Source: Chiridota heheva (taxonomy: Eukaryota > Echinodermata > Holothuroidea > Apodida > Chiridotidae). From it: a DNA stretch of 64,000 nucleotides. A program made the position numbers and the translations under genes. Under the pieces are notes generated by a model that was not told where the DNA came from, searched no databases, and saw nothing but the letters and a program-made list of their open reading frames with translations. The stretch spans positions 191,001 to 255,000 of the forward strand of contig JAIGNY010002988.1 of assembly GCA_020152595.1 (NCBI GenBank). Reading direction: 5' to 3'. This document shows, piece after piece, positions 21,601 to 34,011 of the stretch (position 1 is its first letter; each line of letters opens with the position of its first letter).

Positions 21601-23879
21601 GAAGATAATGTCAATATACTCATAGTGAGCTTTTAAGTCATTTTAGCTTAAATTAATTTAACTTTCAAAATGCTGACCCTCCACAAAAACAAACAAAAAA
21701 CCTCAAGTTAACATTGTGGCTGTTCATTAGATCACACATCCCCTGTAATATAACACCTTCCTTAATTTATAAAGTACTTCAGCCAAAATGTTATGATATA
21801 GCTAGGCCTATATCATGAAAACTCACAAACTTACTAAATGTCTCTAAAACCTCTAAAAATATTGTCAATTTGAAAAGACAGTTTTGCTATTGAAATCTGG
21901 GCAGTTTTTCTTTTCATAAGAACTACCAAATAGCACGTTTTTTGTGTCAGCCCTAGCTGCTGCAGGATTCACAAAACACACAAGAACAGTTTCCACATAG
22001 GCCTACAAACCCCACTTATTCAAATAACACTTTCTCCTCAATCACAGGACAAAAACATCAATTTATCAACTCTCGCTTTTCTTTCTCCTCAATCACAGGA
22101 CAAAAACATCAATTTATCAACTATCGGTTTTCCCTAAGGACCTTCTTTCCCAACCTCTCACCATTTAGCCAAGAATAAATAACAACAAATGCAAAACATT
22201 CTTTTGTGTGAAATAGATAAAGACAGAAAATATATCAATGCCCATTTGTGTCAATGGGTCTGCTTTCAAAAGCCCACTGAGGCAGAAAGGTTTGCAGGTT
22301 CCATTTCCTGTTATATTATCTAGGGGCTGCCATAGGAAAATTGTATTTCTCTGAAAATGTTCGGTACAAACGATAAATATCAAGGGGTTAGCATTCGCAG
22401 CCCAACAATTTTTGATTTGGGAGGGGCACAGAATTTGAGGGGCACCACAGACATAGGAAAGGGGACAGGAGGACATTAGAGGATTTTAACCTTCAAATAT
22501 TTGGAAGGAGAAAAATGGGAATTGTTCAAGAAAATTGTGGTAATGTTGAAGGAGAAGTTTAATCTAAAAGCTTCTCTGATTTCAGGAAAATAACGAAAGA
22601 GCAGCACTGTTTAATGAAACAATTTAAAAAAGCAATACTTCTGCTTGTTTTGAACACAAATGCAAAACATTATTTTGTTTAGGATAGAGAAAGAATACCA
22701 ATGGTCATTCGTGTTTATGTCAATGATGTCCGCTTTAAGGACACTACTAAAGTGAAACAATTCTCAGGTTCCATTTCCTGGTAGTTTACAGTATCTAGGA
22801 GCTGCCATGATGCCAATTCAAAGTAAAAATTTAAGTGTCATCTCTTCAAATGGAAATTTGCCATTATTAGTGATAAATATCAGCACATTGCCATTTTCTA
22901 TCGTGGTCCTCAGGACGTGATAGGTCTAGTATTGTAAACTCCATGTTCAAAACCCGCCATCTTTTAATTGAGAAGTATATTTTAGATTTTATTAAATGAA
23001 GAGAATATTGACTTCAAATTAAGTGCTATTTATTGAAGGTTGTATTTTAATAGTTACTATGCTACAATCAATTTCAGCAACGCTAAATATATCAATTTAA
23101 AACGTTGTTTTACTCGCAAAAGTCATGTAAATTGGCAATGTTGAGGAATGTAGATGAAAACTTCTGGTGCCAATTCAATATCTTTTATAGCCAGATCCAA
23201 ACAGTGATATGAAGAATCATGGTATTATTAGACATTTTTACTGTTTCAGAAACAAAATAGAAAACATTTATTACACCAAAATATATTTTGAAGAGTCAGT
23301 GAAGGATAATAATATTATTTGAAATGAACAATGCTAGTCTCACCAGATGTAGTAAAATAAATTGCCTCACTCGGTAGCCTGACGCACTACATGCTAGGCA
23401 ATACTAGCAGTGCTTGCATAGCAGCCATGTAGTGGCTATAGTATATAATATGGGAAGAATGTTGACTACACTGGATGCAGTTCTGAAACTTAAAGAGCTA
23501 AGTTAACAGGTTATGAAATTGTTAGCATCCATCACGTACACACTGTAATCTTGCAAGCTGTCAAATTCGGCGTGGGTAGAATTTATTTCAGAAGAACCGT
23601 GTCAATGCATATTGTCTTTATTAATTGTATCTATTCTATTGTATAATGAATAAATTAAAACCTACATAACTTTCTTCTCTTTCTTTAAGGGTCGTGTGTA
23701 GCTTTTCGTTTTTGGGAGGGCTTAAGCACCCCCCCCCACCCCACAAAAAACAAAACACTGAATGCCATTTTCAGATTAGGGAGGACAGAGGCGTAGGAGG
23801 TAGGGCCCCCGAAAGGGCTTAAATTTCCCTGTTGCACATGCTTTATTTTGATGAAAGTGTGGAATTGTTAACATAAAAT
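21601..23879. other. Mostly unique, AT-rich, two local duplications
   Basis: A 50-bp direct duplication at 22031-22131 (TTTCTCCTCAATCACAGGAC...). A diverged duplication pairs 22186-22335 with 22645-22815 (AAATGCAAAACATT..TTTTGT, CAGGTTCCATTTCCTG, TCTAGG.GCTGCCAT). No gene signal. The ORF at 22165-22476(-) spans one duplicate and is not convincing. Confidence 0.5.
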
Positions 23880-24085
23880 TTGTTCGATTTTCGCAACACT
23901 TCCTAAGAATTTCTCGAAAGGACAGCTTGCTTTACTGGAAAGTGAAGAATTTTCCTGGAAATTAAAGATTTCACCAAAGAGCTTCAAGCTCTTTGATTTC
24001 ACGAAAATGAAAGAAATTTCCCAAAAAATGAAGGAAATTTCCCGAAAACTGAAGAAGATTTCCTTACAATTCATGAAAATTTCGC
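23880..24085. repeat. GAAAATTTCC array, minor copy
   Basis: GAAATTTCCCAAAAAATGAAGGAAATTTCCCGAAAACTGAAG and related, with a small hairpin AAAGAGCTTCAAGCTCTTT near 23975. Same family as 2990-3865. Confidence 0.65.
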
Positions 24086-25480
24086 AGAAGTTGAATTTTT
24101 TTTTCTCGCTTTTTTTAGGGGAGGGGGCTATGATTTTTTAGGGGGAAAAGCCTGCCTCCCTCCCCCCCCCCCCTCCCATAGAACACGCCATGGCTTTCTT
24201 TATTACTATCCATACACAAAATTAAATGCCATGACAGCCCTTTTGTAAAGGGTGTTCTTGTAGATGAAGGGGTTGTTTGATCATGAACTGGCAGGAACAT
24301 AGGAACTTTAGGGTCAAAGGAAGAATCACTTCTCAGGGAGAAAAACCCCATAATGTCCCCAGTCCCAAGTGAGAAAATCTCTTTCAGAGAAACACAAATA
24401 AATTATGTTCTACTAATTTCCCCTCACCCGCGACTATAGGTGGGTGTAGGTGTATGCATGTGGGTGGGGCAATATAGTGTAGGTGTGTGCATGTGGGTGG
24501 GATAATATTCTTTCTTCCATAAAAGAACAATATAAAGAACTAAAATTCAGATCGACCACATTGGTATGCAATTGAGATTTCTGTGACTGCATACTTGACT
24601 CCCTTCATTCAAATTTCCCATCTCATAGTATCTGAGCTAGTTACATTGCTACAGCTTGCGCATCCCACCCCACCTACCAGCATCAAAAAAGTGAGGGGGT
24701 CCAAGAAGGTGCTAGACCCCCTCCCCTCCCATCACAAAGTGTTCAAATTTAGCACACTTCTGAGGGCAATTTCGTTTTTTAAAAGCAAAAATATATATAA
24801 AAAGCAAAGTTTATCCCAAATTCTAGACCCCCCCCCCCCCTCCCATGGCTATGCCACTGCCACCCACACACATACATTGGGATCGTAATTATCCTTCATA
24901 TAGTGGCGGCATGGAGCCATACTTTCTCCCATGGAGACAAGTGTTTTACACAACTTTATGTATTTTGTTTTTGTTTATATCGAAAAGTGAGGGCCAAGTA
25001 CACCCCGTTCTATCCCCCTTCCCCCTGGAATTCTGCTCTGATGCACATACCACACACACCAATGCAAGTGTTTCTGTCCATGAAATGCAGAGTACCATCT
25101 TATCTTCTGGACAAGTATAACCTTACTTTGACAGAACATAAGGTTGAAATCCTGATCAGTCAAATATCAATTATCCTGCTAATGGTCTTAAATCCAATCT
25201 AAATAAGGCTTTACAAAAGATACAATCATGATGATAGAGAGGCTAATCCATAAGTTGTGTGTCTTGATTCCTCTAGTATTGTTGCCATTGATTTTTCTAT
25301 TCCAGTTCCAATCTCTCATTTCAGGCAAAGGGGGAGGTATTAAATCTTCTGGAAATTGACAAGAGGTATTTAATTAGCTGATTAACTGAAATAGGAAAAA
25401 GGGTTTAAAAGGTACTTAAAGAGTTCTTATTGATTTCATGCTAGTGTATAGAAGCAATTGCCTTAGACTGATCAGTTAAA
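24086..25480. other. No supported gene; poly-C tracts and a 40-bp duplication
   Basis: GTGTAGGTGTATGCATGTGGGTGGG is repeated at about 24445 and 24478. C runs occur at about 24160-24175 and 24828-24840. Overlapping small ORFs in several frames resemble no family. Confidence 0.45.
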
Positions 25481-26570
25481 GACTATGTTACCAATATAGA
25501 CTATCTTACCAATATAGACTATGTTACCAATATAGACTATGTTACCAATATAGACTATGTTACCATTATGGACTATGTTACCATTATGGACTATGTTACC
25601 ATTATAGACTATGTTACCATTATAGACTATGTTACCATTATGGACTATGTTACCATTATGGACTATGTTACCATTATGGACTATGTTACCATTATGGACT
25701 ATGTTACCAATGTAGACTATGTTACCATTATAGACTATGTTACCATTATGGACTATGTTACCATTATGGACTATGTTACCATTATGGACTATGTTACCAT
25801 TATAGACTATGTTACCATTATAGACTATGTTACCATTATAGACTATGTTACCATTATGGACTATGTTACCATTATAGACTATGTTACCATGATAGACTAT
25901 GTTACCATTATAGACTATGTTACCGTCATAGACTATGTTACCATTATAGACTATGTTACCATTATAGACTATGTTACCATTATAGACTATGTTACCATTA
26001 TGGACTATGTTACCATTATAGACTATGTTACCATGATAGACTATGTTACCATGATAGACTATGTTACCATTATAGACTATGTTACCATTATAGACTATGT
26101 TACCATTATAGACTATGTTACCATTATAGACTATGTTACCATTATAGACTATGTTACCATTATAGACTATGTTACCATTATAGACTATGTTACCATTATG
26201 GACTATGTTACCATTATAGACTATGTTACCATGATAGACTATGTTACCATTATAGACTATGTTACCGTTATAGACTATGTTACCATTATAGACTATGTTA
26301 CCATTATAGACTATGTTACCATTATAGACTATGTTACCATTATGGACTATGTTACCATTATAAACTATGTTACCATGATAGACTCTGTTACCATTATAGA
26401 CTATGTTACCATTATAGACTATGTTACCATTATAGACTATGTTACCATTATAGACTATGTTACCATTATAGATTATGTTACCATTATAGACTATGTTACC
26501 ATGATAGACTATGTTACCATTATAGACTATGTTACCATTATAGACTATGTTACCATTATAGACTATGTTG
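25481..26570 (+). repeat. 18-bp minisatellite, upstream array, ~60 units
   Basis: The unit is GACTATGTTACCATTATA with ATGGAC, CATGATA and CCAATATA variants; the CCAATATA form is concentrated in the first five units. Because 18 is a multiple of 3 and the unit lacks stops, a 336-aa IDYVTI-repeat ORF (25568-26578) appears. It has no non-repeat domain and the same array is also open in other frames elsewhere, so I treat it as an artefact. Confidence 0.98.
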
Positions 26571-28890
26571 AAGATTAGCTTGGCGCTTGTTTATGAGCTG
26601 CCAGTGTTAAAATTTGTCTCGTAATTTCTTCAGATTTTTTTATCTTTTGCTGTTTTTTATCGTTTGTGAACGTGATTATTGTTTTATATGTGGATTACTA
26701 ACTTTAAATATGGTGCTTGTGAGTGAACTAAAAAACCTGGTTTGTTATATTTTTCATTTACTTTTGGTAGTGAAATTAGCGTCCTTAGCAACTACCCATC
26801 CTACCATGCTTTTTGGAGTCACCATGCCTAGCCTACACTCTAGCTCCTAATCTTTATACAATTTTCGGAGGAGGCAGGTTTTCACAATAGATTCACGATT
26901 GATGAACAAATTAAAAGACTTCATCATAGAGGCTCAAGAGCTGGATTACAACAACGCACTAGACATACACATCCGTCTAATTTCAGCTTTCCATATGGTT
27001 TGACAGCAAATGTAAATAGCCTCCAAGGAAAATTTATGCATTTAGATCAAAGAATTGCTAACTTGCGTAATCTATCATTTATAGCTCTACAAGAAACAAA
27101 ACTTTAAAATTTGGACCAACTTTTCCAGAATGAAATGCCACAACACAGAGTAGCAGATAATGCGCTGCTAATCGACGATTATTACATGTTTCGTCATGAC
27201 AGGCAATTTCTAGCAAATGGGGGAGGACTCATTACTTATATTTCAAAGAAATGGACAATATGTACCCCTAAAGTATGTCAATCAGTGTCAACAGAAGATA
27301 TTGAATTGCTTGCAATCCGGGCGCGCCCTCATTATCTACCAAGTGACACATCAAACATTACTACTGTAAATGTGTACACCAGACCATCATCAAACTTTAC
27401 AACAGCTGATAATGAATTGAAAGCGCTTCTTACTTATCTACAAAGAGAAAATCCCAGGACCTATTTCATTATTGTTGGTGACATAAACAGGCAAAGAATC
27501 AGATTCCTTGAAACAATGTCCTTCAAAAATGAAGCAGATTTTGTCACTTTCCCCAATGCAAATTCAACTCTGGATGCTGTATATGTCAAAGGTGATTATT
27601 ACGTAACAAGGGAATCAGCCCCTATCTCCACGCCTGATCATAACAGTATATTACTAATGCCAAAATACAACGAAAAGCACCGTAAATTTGAACCTAGGAA
27701 AAGGAAAACAGAAAAAGATTTAACAGACCAAAATATAATGAAAATGCAGGAATGTCTTAAGACCACCGACTGGAATTTGTTCAAAGAATCATGACAGTCT
27801 TGATAAGTTTACAGAAATTACTTCATGCTACATCGACTTTGTTTATAAACAGTGTATACCACTCAAAAAGTCAGCACCCGTGAAAATGACAAAATCCACT
27901 GGATAGCAGAATTACCCAACTGGAAAAAGACAAACAAAAGGCGATAGAGGAAGGGAAGAAAGGCTTGAGAAACAAGATTCAGAGGACAATAAATAAATGT
28001 GTATGAGATGTGGGGAGTGAAACCTTAGGTCACATGAAGGCTAATTCAAAATCTTTTTGGAGCTTAATTAAATCTGTTAGAAACCCAGATGAAAACAATA
28101 AAGTTTGTATTGCTGAAATTATTGGGGATGAACTGAACACACATTTTGGTCGTTTGAATCAATCCTGTAACAAAGACATTAACTTTTCCTCGCCAGAATA
28201 CACGGGAGATGCATGCATTACTGAGTTAAATGTAGAATCTGTATGTAATCAATTCAAAAGGTTTAAAAGGGTGTTGCCTGCGGATCTGATAAACTTCCTT
28301 AGTGGGTCTTTAAGTTTCTAAGTAACGATTTAGCCCCTTTATACACATGCATTTTTGAGGAAACTATTTTTCCAACAGTAAAATACCATTGCTAAGGAAA
28401 AAGCCATAACAGCCCCTATTCCCAAAATTAAGACACCTCAAACTGCAAATGATTATAGGCTGATAGATTTAGCAAGTAATGCTTTTAACAGCCTTCAGAA
28501 AATTATATTGCCCCGTTTGATGGAGAGAGTTGAAGAAGTAGGTGATGCATATCAGTTTGCCTATAAAAAGGGTGTTTCATGTGTAGATGCTATACTAATT
28601 CTGGTTAACGATATTGTTACTCGTTTGAATTGCAAGGAAACCACTATATCAAAGGTTCTTTTCCTTGATTTCTCAAGTGCGTTTAACACGGTGTTGATTT
28701 CTAACTAAATTTGTAAAAGATCCGTGGCTTATCCATCTTAATTTCTTGAATTACCATGATAGACTATGTTGCCAATAAAACTATGTTACTCATTATAGAC
28801 TTAACTAAATTTGTAAAGACTAGATATAGACTATGTTACCATTGGCTTATCCATCTGATAGCCCAATTTCTTACAGACTATGTTACCATG
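26571..28890 (+). mobile_element. LINE (CR1/L2/Rex-like) embedded between two 18-bp arrays
   Basis: A non-LTR retrotransposon with an endonuclease, linker and the N-terminal half of its reverse transcriptase in the right order, bounded on both sides by the 18-bp minisatellite. It has a non-coding leader of about 290 bp. The 3' half (YADD region, thumb, 3' UTR) is missing. This is unlike normal LINE insertion, which loses the 5' end. The last ~200 bp interleave LINE pieces with minisatellite units. Confidence 0.85.
26880..27794 (+). pseudogene. LINE apurinic-type endonuclease domain, interrupted
   Basis: The endonuclease nicks target DNA for target-primed reverse transcription. A frame open from about 26880 reads RLHHRGSRAG, SFPYGLTANVNSLQGK and FIALQETKL. 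RG.R.G followed by NV.SL and QET(W/K)L is the normal start of such ORFs, with the catalytic Glu in QET. A TAA at 27105-27107 stops the frame. The same frame resumes with GGGLITYISK, then VGDINRQ (the GD.N motif), STLDAVYVK and STPDHNSILL (the (S/T)xDH motif). It ends in DWNLFKES at 27794. After a +1 shift the linker continues as DSLDKFTEITSCYIDFVYKQ. One nonsense codon and one frameshift make it non-functional as it stands. Confidence 0.85.
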
Positions 28891-28900
28891 TTACCATTAC
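28010..28900 (+). pseudogene. LINE reverse transcriptase, N-terminal half, truncated in minisatellite
   Basis: The first frame (28010-28321) has SFWSLIKSVRNPD and GDELNTHFGRL, the connector normally found before the catalytic core. A break at about 28321-28400 is followed by ITAPIPKIKTPQTANDYRLI (RT motif 1-2), QFAYKKGVSCVDAIL and KVLFLDFSSAFNTV, which contains the first catalytic Asp (motif A). A shift at about 28704 brings TKFVKDPWLIHLNFL. The frame then falls into the 18-bp array. A second, minisatellite-interrupted copy of the same segment (TKFVK...HWLIHLIAQFLTD) follows at 28801-28880. The YADD region is absent. Confidence 0.85.
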
Positions 28901-30915
28901 AGACTATGTTACCATTACAGACTATGTTACCATTATAGACTATGTTACCATTATGGACTATGTTACCATTATGGACTATGTTACCATTATGGACTATGTT
29001 ACCATTATGGACTATGTTACCATTATGGACTATGTTACCATTATGGACTATGTTACCATTATGGACTATGTTACCATTATGGACTATGTTACCATTATGG
29101 ACATTATGGACTATGTTACCATTATGGACTATGTTACCATTATGGACTATGTTACCATGATAGACTATGTTACCATGATAGACTATGTTACCATGATAGA
29201 CTATGTTACCATGATAGACTATGTTACCATGATAGACTAGACATGATAGACTATGTTACCATGATAGACTATGTTACCATTATAGACTATGTTACCATTA
29301 TAGACTATGTTACCATTATAGACTATGTTACCATTATAGACTATGTTACCATTATAGACTATGTTACCATGATAGACTATGTTACCATGATAGACTATGT
29401 TACCATAGATAGACTATGTTACCATGATAGACTATGTTACCATGATAGACTATGTTACCATTAGACTATGTTACCATTACAGACTATGTTACCATTACAG
29501 ACTATGTTACCATTATAGACTATGTTACCATGATAGACTATGTTACCATTATAGACTATGTTACCATTATAGACTATGTTACCATTATAGACTATGTTAC
29601 CATTAAAGACTATGTTACCATTATAGACTATGTTACCATTACAGACTATGTTACCATTACAGACTATGTTACCATTACAGACTATGTTACCATTACAGAC
29701 TATGTTACCATTACAGACTATGTTACCATTAAAGACTATGTTACCAGACTATGTTTATAGACTATGTTACCATTATAGACTATGTTACCATTATAGACTA
29801 TGTTACCATTATAGACTATGTTACCATTATAGACTATGTTACCATTATAGACTATGTTACCATTACAGACTATGTTACCATTATAGACTATGTTACCATT
29901 ATAGACTATGTTACCATTATAGACTATGTTACCATTATAGACTATGTTACCATTATAGACTATGTTACCATTATAGACTATGTTACCATTATAGACTATG
30001 TTACCATTATAGACTATGTTACCATTATTACCATGATAGACTATGTTACCATTATAGACTATGTTACCATGATAGACTATGTTACCATTATAGACTATGT
30101 TACCATTACAGACTATGTTACCATTATAGACTATGTTACCATTATAGACTATGTTACCATTATAGACTATGTTACCATTATAGACTATGTTACCATTATA
30201 GACTATGTTACCATTACAGACTATGTTACCATTACAGACTATGTTACCATTACAGACTATGTTACCATTATAGACTATGTTACCATTATAGACTATGTTA
30301 CCATTATAGACTATGTTACCATTATAGACTATGTTACCATTATAGACTATGTTACCATTATAGACTATGTTACCATTATAGACTATGTTACCATTACAGA
30401 CTATGTTACCATTACAGACTATGTTACCATTACAGACTATGTTACCATTACAGACTATGTTACCATTACAGACTATGTTACCATTATAGACTATGTTACC
30501 ATTATAGACTATGTTACCATTATAGACTATGTTACCATTATAGACTATGTTACCATTATAGACTATGTTACCATTATAGACTATGTTACCATTATAGACT
30601 ATGTTACCATTATAGACTATGTTACCATTATAGACTATGTTACCATTATAGACTATGTTACCATTATAGACTATGTTACCATTATAGACTATGTTACCAT
30701 TATAGACTATGTTACCATTATAGGCTATGTTTATAGACTATGTTACCATTATAGACTATGTTACCATTATAGACTATGTTACCATTATAGACTATGTTAC
30801 CATTATAGACTATGTTACCATTATAGACTATGTTACCATTATAGACTATGTTACCATTATAGACTATGTTACCATTATAGACTATGTTACCATTATAGAC
30901 TATGTTACCATTATA
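28746..30915 (+). repeat. 18-bp minisatellite, downstream array, ~110 units
   Basis: Same unit as the upstream array, continuous from about 28871. Blocks of like variants occur: CATTATGGAC (28935-29150), CATGATAGAC (29155-29450) and CATTACAGAC or CATTATAGAC (29460 on). Irregular joints are seen at 29098-29106, 29236-29245, 29746-29760, 30027-30036 and 30722-30734. Long ORFs in all three forward frames (28833-30947) are repeat translations. Confidence 0.98.
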
Positions 30916-31329
30916 CAAAACAATTAAGCAGTTCCGAATTCAAATGAGATGTTTAGAGAAACAATTTTTCTTGCAGTTATATGACACAGCTACTCGGAAT
31001 CGGACTGGGATGTTTTAGGGGGTAGGGGGGTCTGATCTTTGGTGTCAATAAATAGCTGGAGTGAGGCCAAGGGTGCCAGGGGGAGGTGGTCCTCGGAGCC
31101 TTTGAGTATGGGGCCATCATGCCAAAGGGCGGATATCAAGTTAACATGGATACCATGGAGACACGGCTATAATTCTCATTTGGAAAATGAGAACAAGGAG
31201 CAAATTTTCCCCCAAATATACTGAATTGTATCAATTCTACTAATAAGTGGGGGGGGGGCATTTCCCCATGCCCCCCTCCACCGAATTACGGCCCTGCATG
31301 GAGATAAGAATTAGGCCTATGATACAATC
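30916..31329. other. No supported feature
   Basis: G runs at 31019-31030 and 31238-31258. The CCCTCCACCGAATTACGGCCCTGCAT piece looks like a dispersed-repeat end, but no second copy is clear. No gene signal. Confidence 0.35.
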
Positions 31330-31465
31330 CAACATCTCTGATTGGTTGAAATAATTGCACAATCAATCACCATGCACTGACTGAGCCAATAAATTACTGT
31401 TGTGGAAGTGGCATTACTAGTACGCTTAGATTTATTGGTGAAGATTTAATCTAAGTGACATTCAT
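31330..31465 (+). repeat. Dispersed repeat with CCAAT-like motifs, copy 1
   Basis: TCTGATTGGTTGAAATAATTG, GAGCCAATAAATTACTGT, GGCATTACTAGTA and GATTTATTGGTGAAG match, in order, 44450-44560. Confidence 0.7.
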
Positions 31466-33240
31466 TAGAAGAATCATTTTAATGACTTCACTGATAACTT
31501 GAATGATTAATGCACAAAACCTTACCTTAGCCATCCATACAATTATAATGCTACCCTTAGGTCCACCTAGGGAAAAGGTCATTATGAGGCCCTGCAGCAA
31601 AGTCAGACCTGATAACCCTGTTTGAGGTCCCAAAAGGAAACTTAACACAATTTAACAACTGAGCTTGTTCTTTTTTTTTTTTTGTTTTTTTTAAATGATT
31701 TTGGCCAGGTAAGCCTACTAATGATATCCTCATATCGTAAAATACAAGGAAACACCCAATTTTATTCATACAGCAAAAGGTGTGGTGCATTGCATTCATG
31801 TAAAGCATTTCAGATCACTCCCCCAACCCCAAGCTGCAAAATATGACCCTGGGACCAACAGTGATCGAGTCATGATCTTATAAGAAAGAGATACAAAATA
31901 CCCATTTTACTTGTAGGACCAAATGTGTGTGTTTTTGCAAAGTATTTTATACTCCCCTCCCTTATTCATTATTGCCGCGGGAAAGAAAGGGGTCACTTTC
32001 AGTACAATTTGAAGAATCACCCCATGTCCCCCAACTTTCTGGATGACAATTACAACCCTGCCACCCATATCCCCTCCCCCAACCGTGGGGCAGCAGAACA
32101 TTCAAAATATTGGCATGCCATCATGTCAATGAGGTCGGGTGAAGTAAAAATACATGCTGAACTAAATTGTTTGGGGCTAAAATCCCCCAGCCCCCAGGGT
32201 CTGCTGCTGGTGAACCAACTATCTCATCAGTGTTTAAATGAGGGGTAGAGGGATTCCCCCTCTATTTTATTAGAATTCCACCTTAAATAAATCACATAGG
32301 GAGGAATTTGTTGTTGCTTTACATCAGCTGATAAACCAATAATTCCATTGAAATTTAAATATCCACTGTGAACAGTTCATCCCCCCCCCCCCTCCTCCCC
32401 ATTCCAATTTTCCTTTCAAACCATTATTCTAGAACCAGCAGTGACCTATGTAAATGATTCATTTTGATCATTATTAATGATAATTATTTCCTTTTTGTGA
32501 TGTTAGAGTACCTTCTGTCATGCCATGCTACGTTCAATTGCATTCTGAAAAGTCAAACCAGCCACAAGTGACCATTCTCTTTCCATCGAATCTAAAGAAG
32601 CATTTAATATTCTGTTTGTATTTTGCCAAGTCAATATTTGCTCAGCTCACAAATGGATTCAAAAAGACACAGGAGCTTATTCCATTATGTCACACAGGCA
32701 AATTTATACAGCTCCATATTTCAATACCTTTATAATCTTACATGAAATTTCTCAACACATTTTCTAAAAATTCTTGTATTTCTTCAAGCAATCTGATTCT
32801 GTAACTTCCTGAAAGACAGGAATAGCTCCCAGAAATGTAAACATAGAACACATATTGCAAAATGAGTTTCCTTACTAGTTCCACGTTTTTGCATTTAAGT
32901 TTCATTTTTTGAGATGTTTTGGCATTTTTGACAGATATTTGTTTGTGATAACACATCTTCATTGATACTGCAGCAAAATATATAGGTCAGGTTACTGGAC
33001 AGGAAGAGGCTTAAATGGACAATAAGTCACTATTTGGTGTGTTTATTTTCTATAACAGTAGGAAGATGGTATTCAAATCTGGCTTTTTCGTCATTTAATA
33101 TGATAGAAATATTAATTTCAAGTCATCTGAATAAAATTCATATTTTTTCCAATTTATTAAAACATTGACTCTTACATGAGAGCTGCCATTTTGTTCATAT
33201 GCCCTCTAAAAAGTGTATGTTATACACTCAGTACAGAATA
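31466..33240. other. No supported gene
   Basis: AT-rich unique DNA with homopolymer tracts (T run about 31672-31690, C run about 32382-32392). ORFs at 31925-32248(+), 32520-32735(+) and 32738-32962(-) have no recognisable motif or context. Confidence 0.4.
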
Positions 33241-33260
33241 GAATATTAACATACATGTAA

Positions 33261-33468
33261 CTTTGGAACTCATTGCCATTTGCACTCAAGTCATCACCCA
33301 GCACCAACATGTTCAAAAGGAACTTAAAAACATACCTGTTCAAAGAGACATTCTGACTGTGACTATAGCTGATACATTTATTATTGTTGTGTTTGCAAAA
33401 GCACCATGAGCATCATTTTTTGATGGATACCGGTGCTTTATAAATGTTCATATTATTATTATTATAAT
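33261..33468 (+). pseudogene. 5'-truncated LINE 3' end (CR1/L2-like) with ATT tail
   Basis: Codons 33261-33356 read LWNSLPFALKSSPSTNMFKR then NLKTYLFKETF and TGA. This is the standard C terminus of the CR1/L2/Rex group (LWN.LP...FK..LKTYLF). The following ~110 bp are a 3' UTR with GGTGCTTTATAAATG and a (TATTAT)n tail, also typical. Only the last 31 codons survive, the usual product of aborted target-primed reverse transcription. Confidence 0.85.
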
Positions 33469-33599
33469 TATGTATTTCTACATCAAATGTTCTTTCTAAG
33501 AATTAATTTTTCCTTTGCATGGGCCTATGAAGTTTTAATTGTATATGATATCAATGATATAAAGCCTTTTAAACCTCATGACAAAGCAAGCACACCAGT

Positions 33600-33795
33600 G
33601 CACCCAACTCGTTATCAAAGGCCGTGGACATGAACTTGGTTGTCGATGTTATGTCTGTCCGTACGTCATACCTGTGTTCTCGTCCGGGTCATAATAAGCG
33701 TTTCGTGATAGCATTGTTACTATCACAACCGAATACGCAGGCAACGACCTCGTCATTGTAATTGTGTGTTCACTTGTCCGTCGTCGTAAAAAAGC
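33600..33795 (+). mobile_element. SINE body (lacks tRNA head), copy 1
   Basis: ATCAAAGGCCGTGGACATGA, CTTGGTTGTCGATGTTATGTC, TTCTCGTCCGGGTC, AAGCGTTTCGTGATAGCATTG and GAATACGCAGGCAACGACC match 51405-51590 nearly base for base. The tRNA-like head present there is missing here. Confidence 0.85.
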
Positions 33796-33839
33796 ATTTC
33801 AGAAAGAAACTTCAAAGAAAAGTCTCAAAAATACATGAT

Positions 33840-34011
33840 GTCACAACTAGTCTGATTTCAGTCGTTTCTACATAAATGATACCAAACTTGAAACTTGAAT
33901 ATCTCCTTAATGGAATAAGATTTTTAAATGCTTTCACCCTTTTGTTTCTTTTGAAGTCCTCTTTCATATAAGATGAACATTCTTGACTACCGAACTAATC
34001 CTTTAAGTTCA
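33840..34011 (-). mobile_element. Foldback family E, single right arm
   Basis: GATGTCACAACTAGTCTGATTTCAGTCGTTTC, ATACCAAACTTGAAACTTGAATATCTCC, TTTTGTTTCTTTTGAAGTCCTC and CGAACTAATCCTTTAA match the right arms at 12537-12718 and 19735-19925. No left arm nearby. Confidence 0.85.

Noticed and set aside
25568-30947. Long IDYVTI/RLCYHY/LPLQTM repeat ORFs (up to 398 codons)
   Set aside because: They are translations of the 18-bp minisatellite in all three forward frames, with no non-repeat domain or start context.
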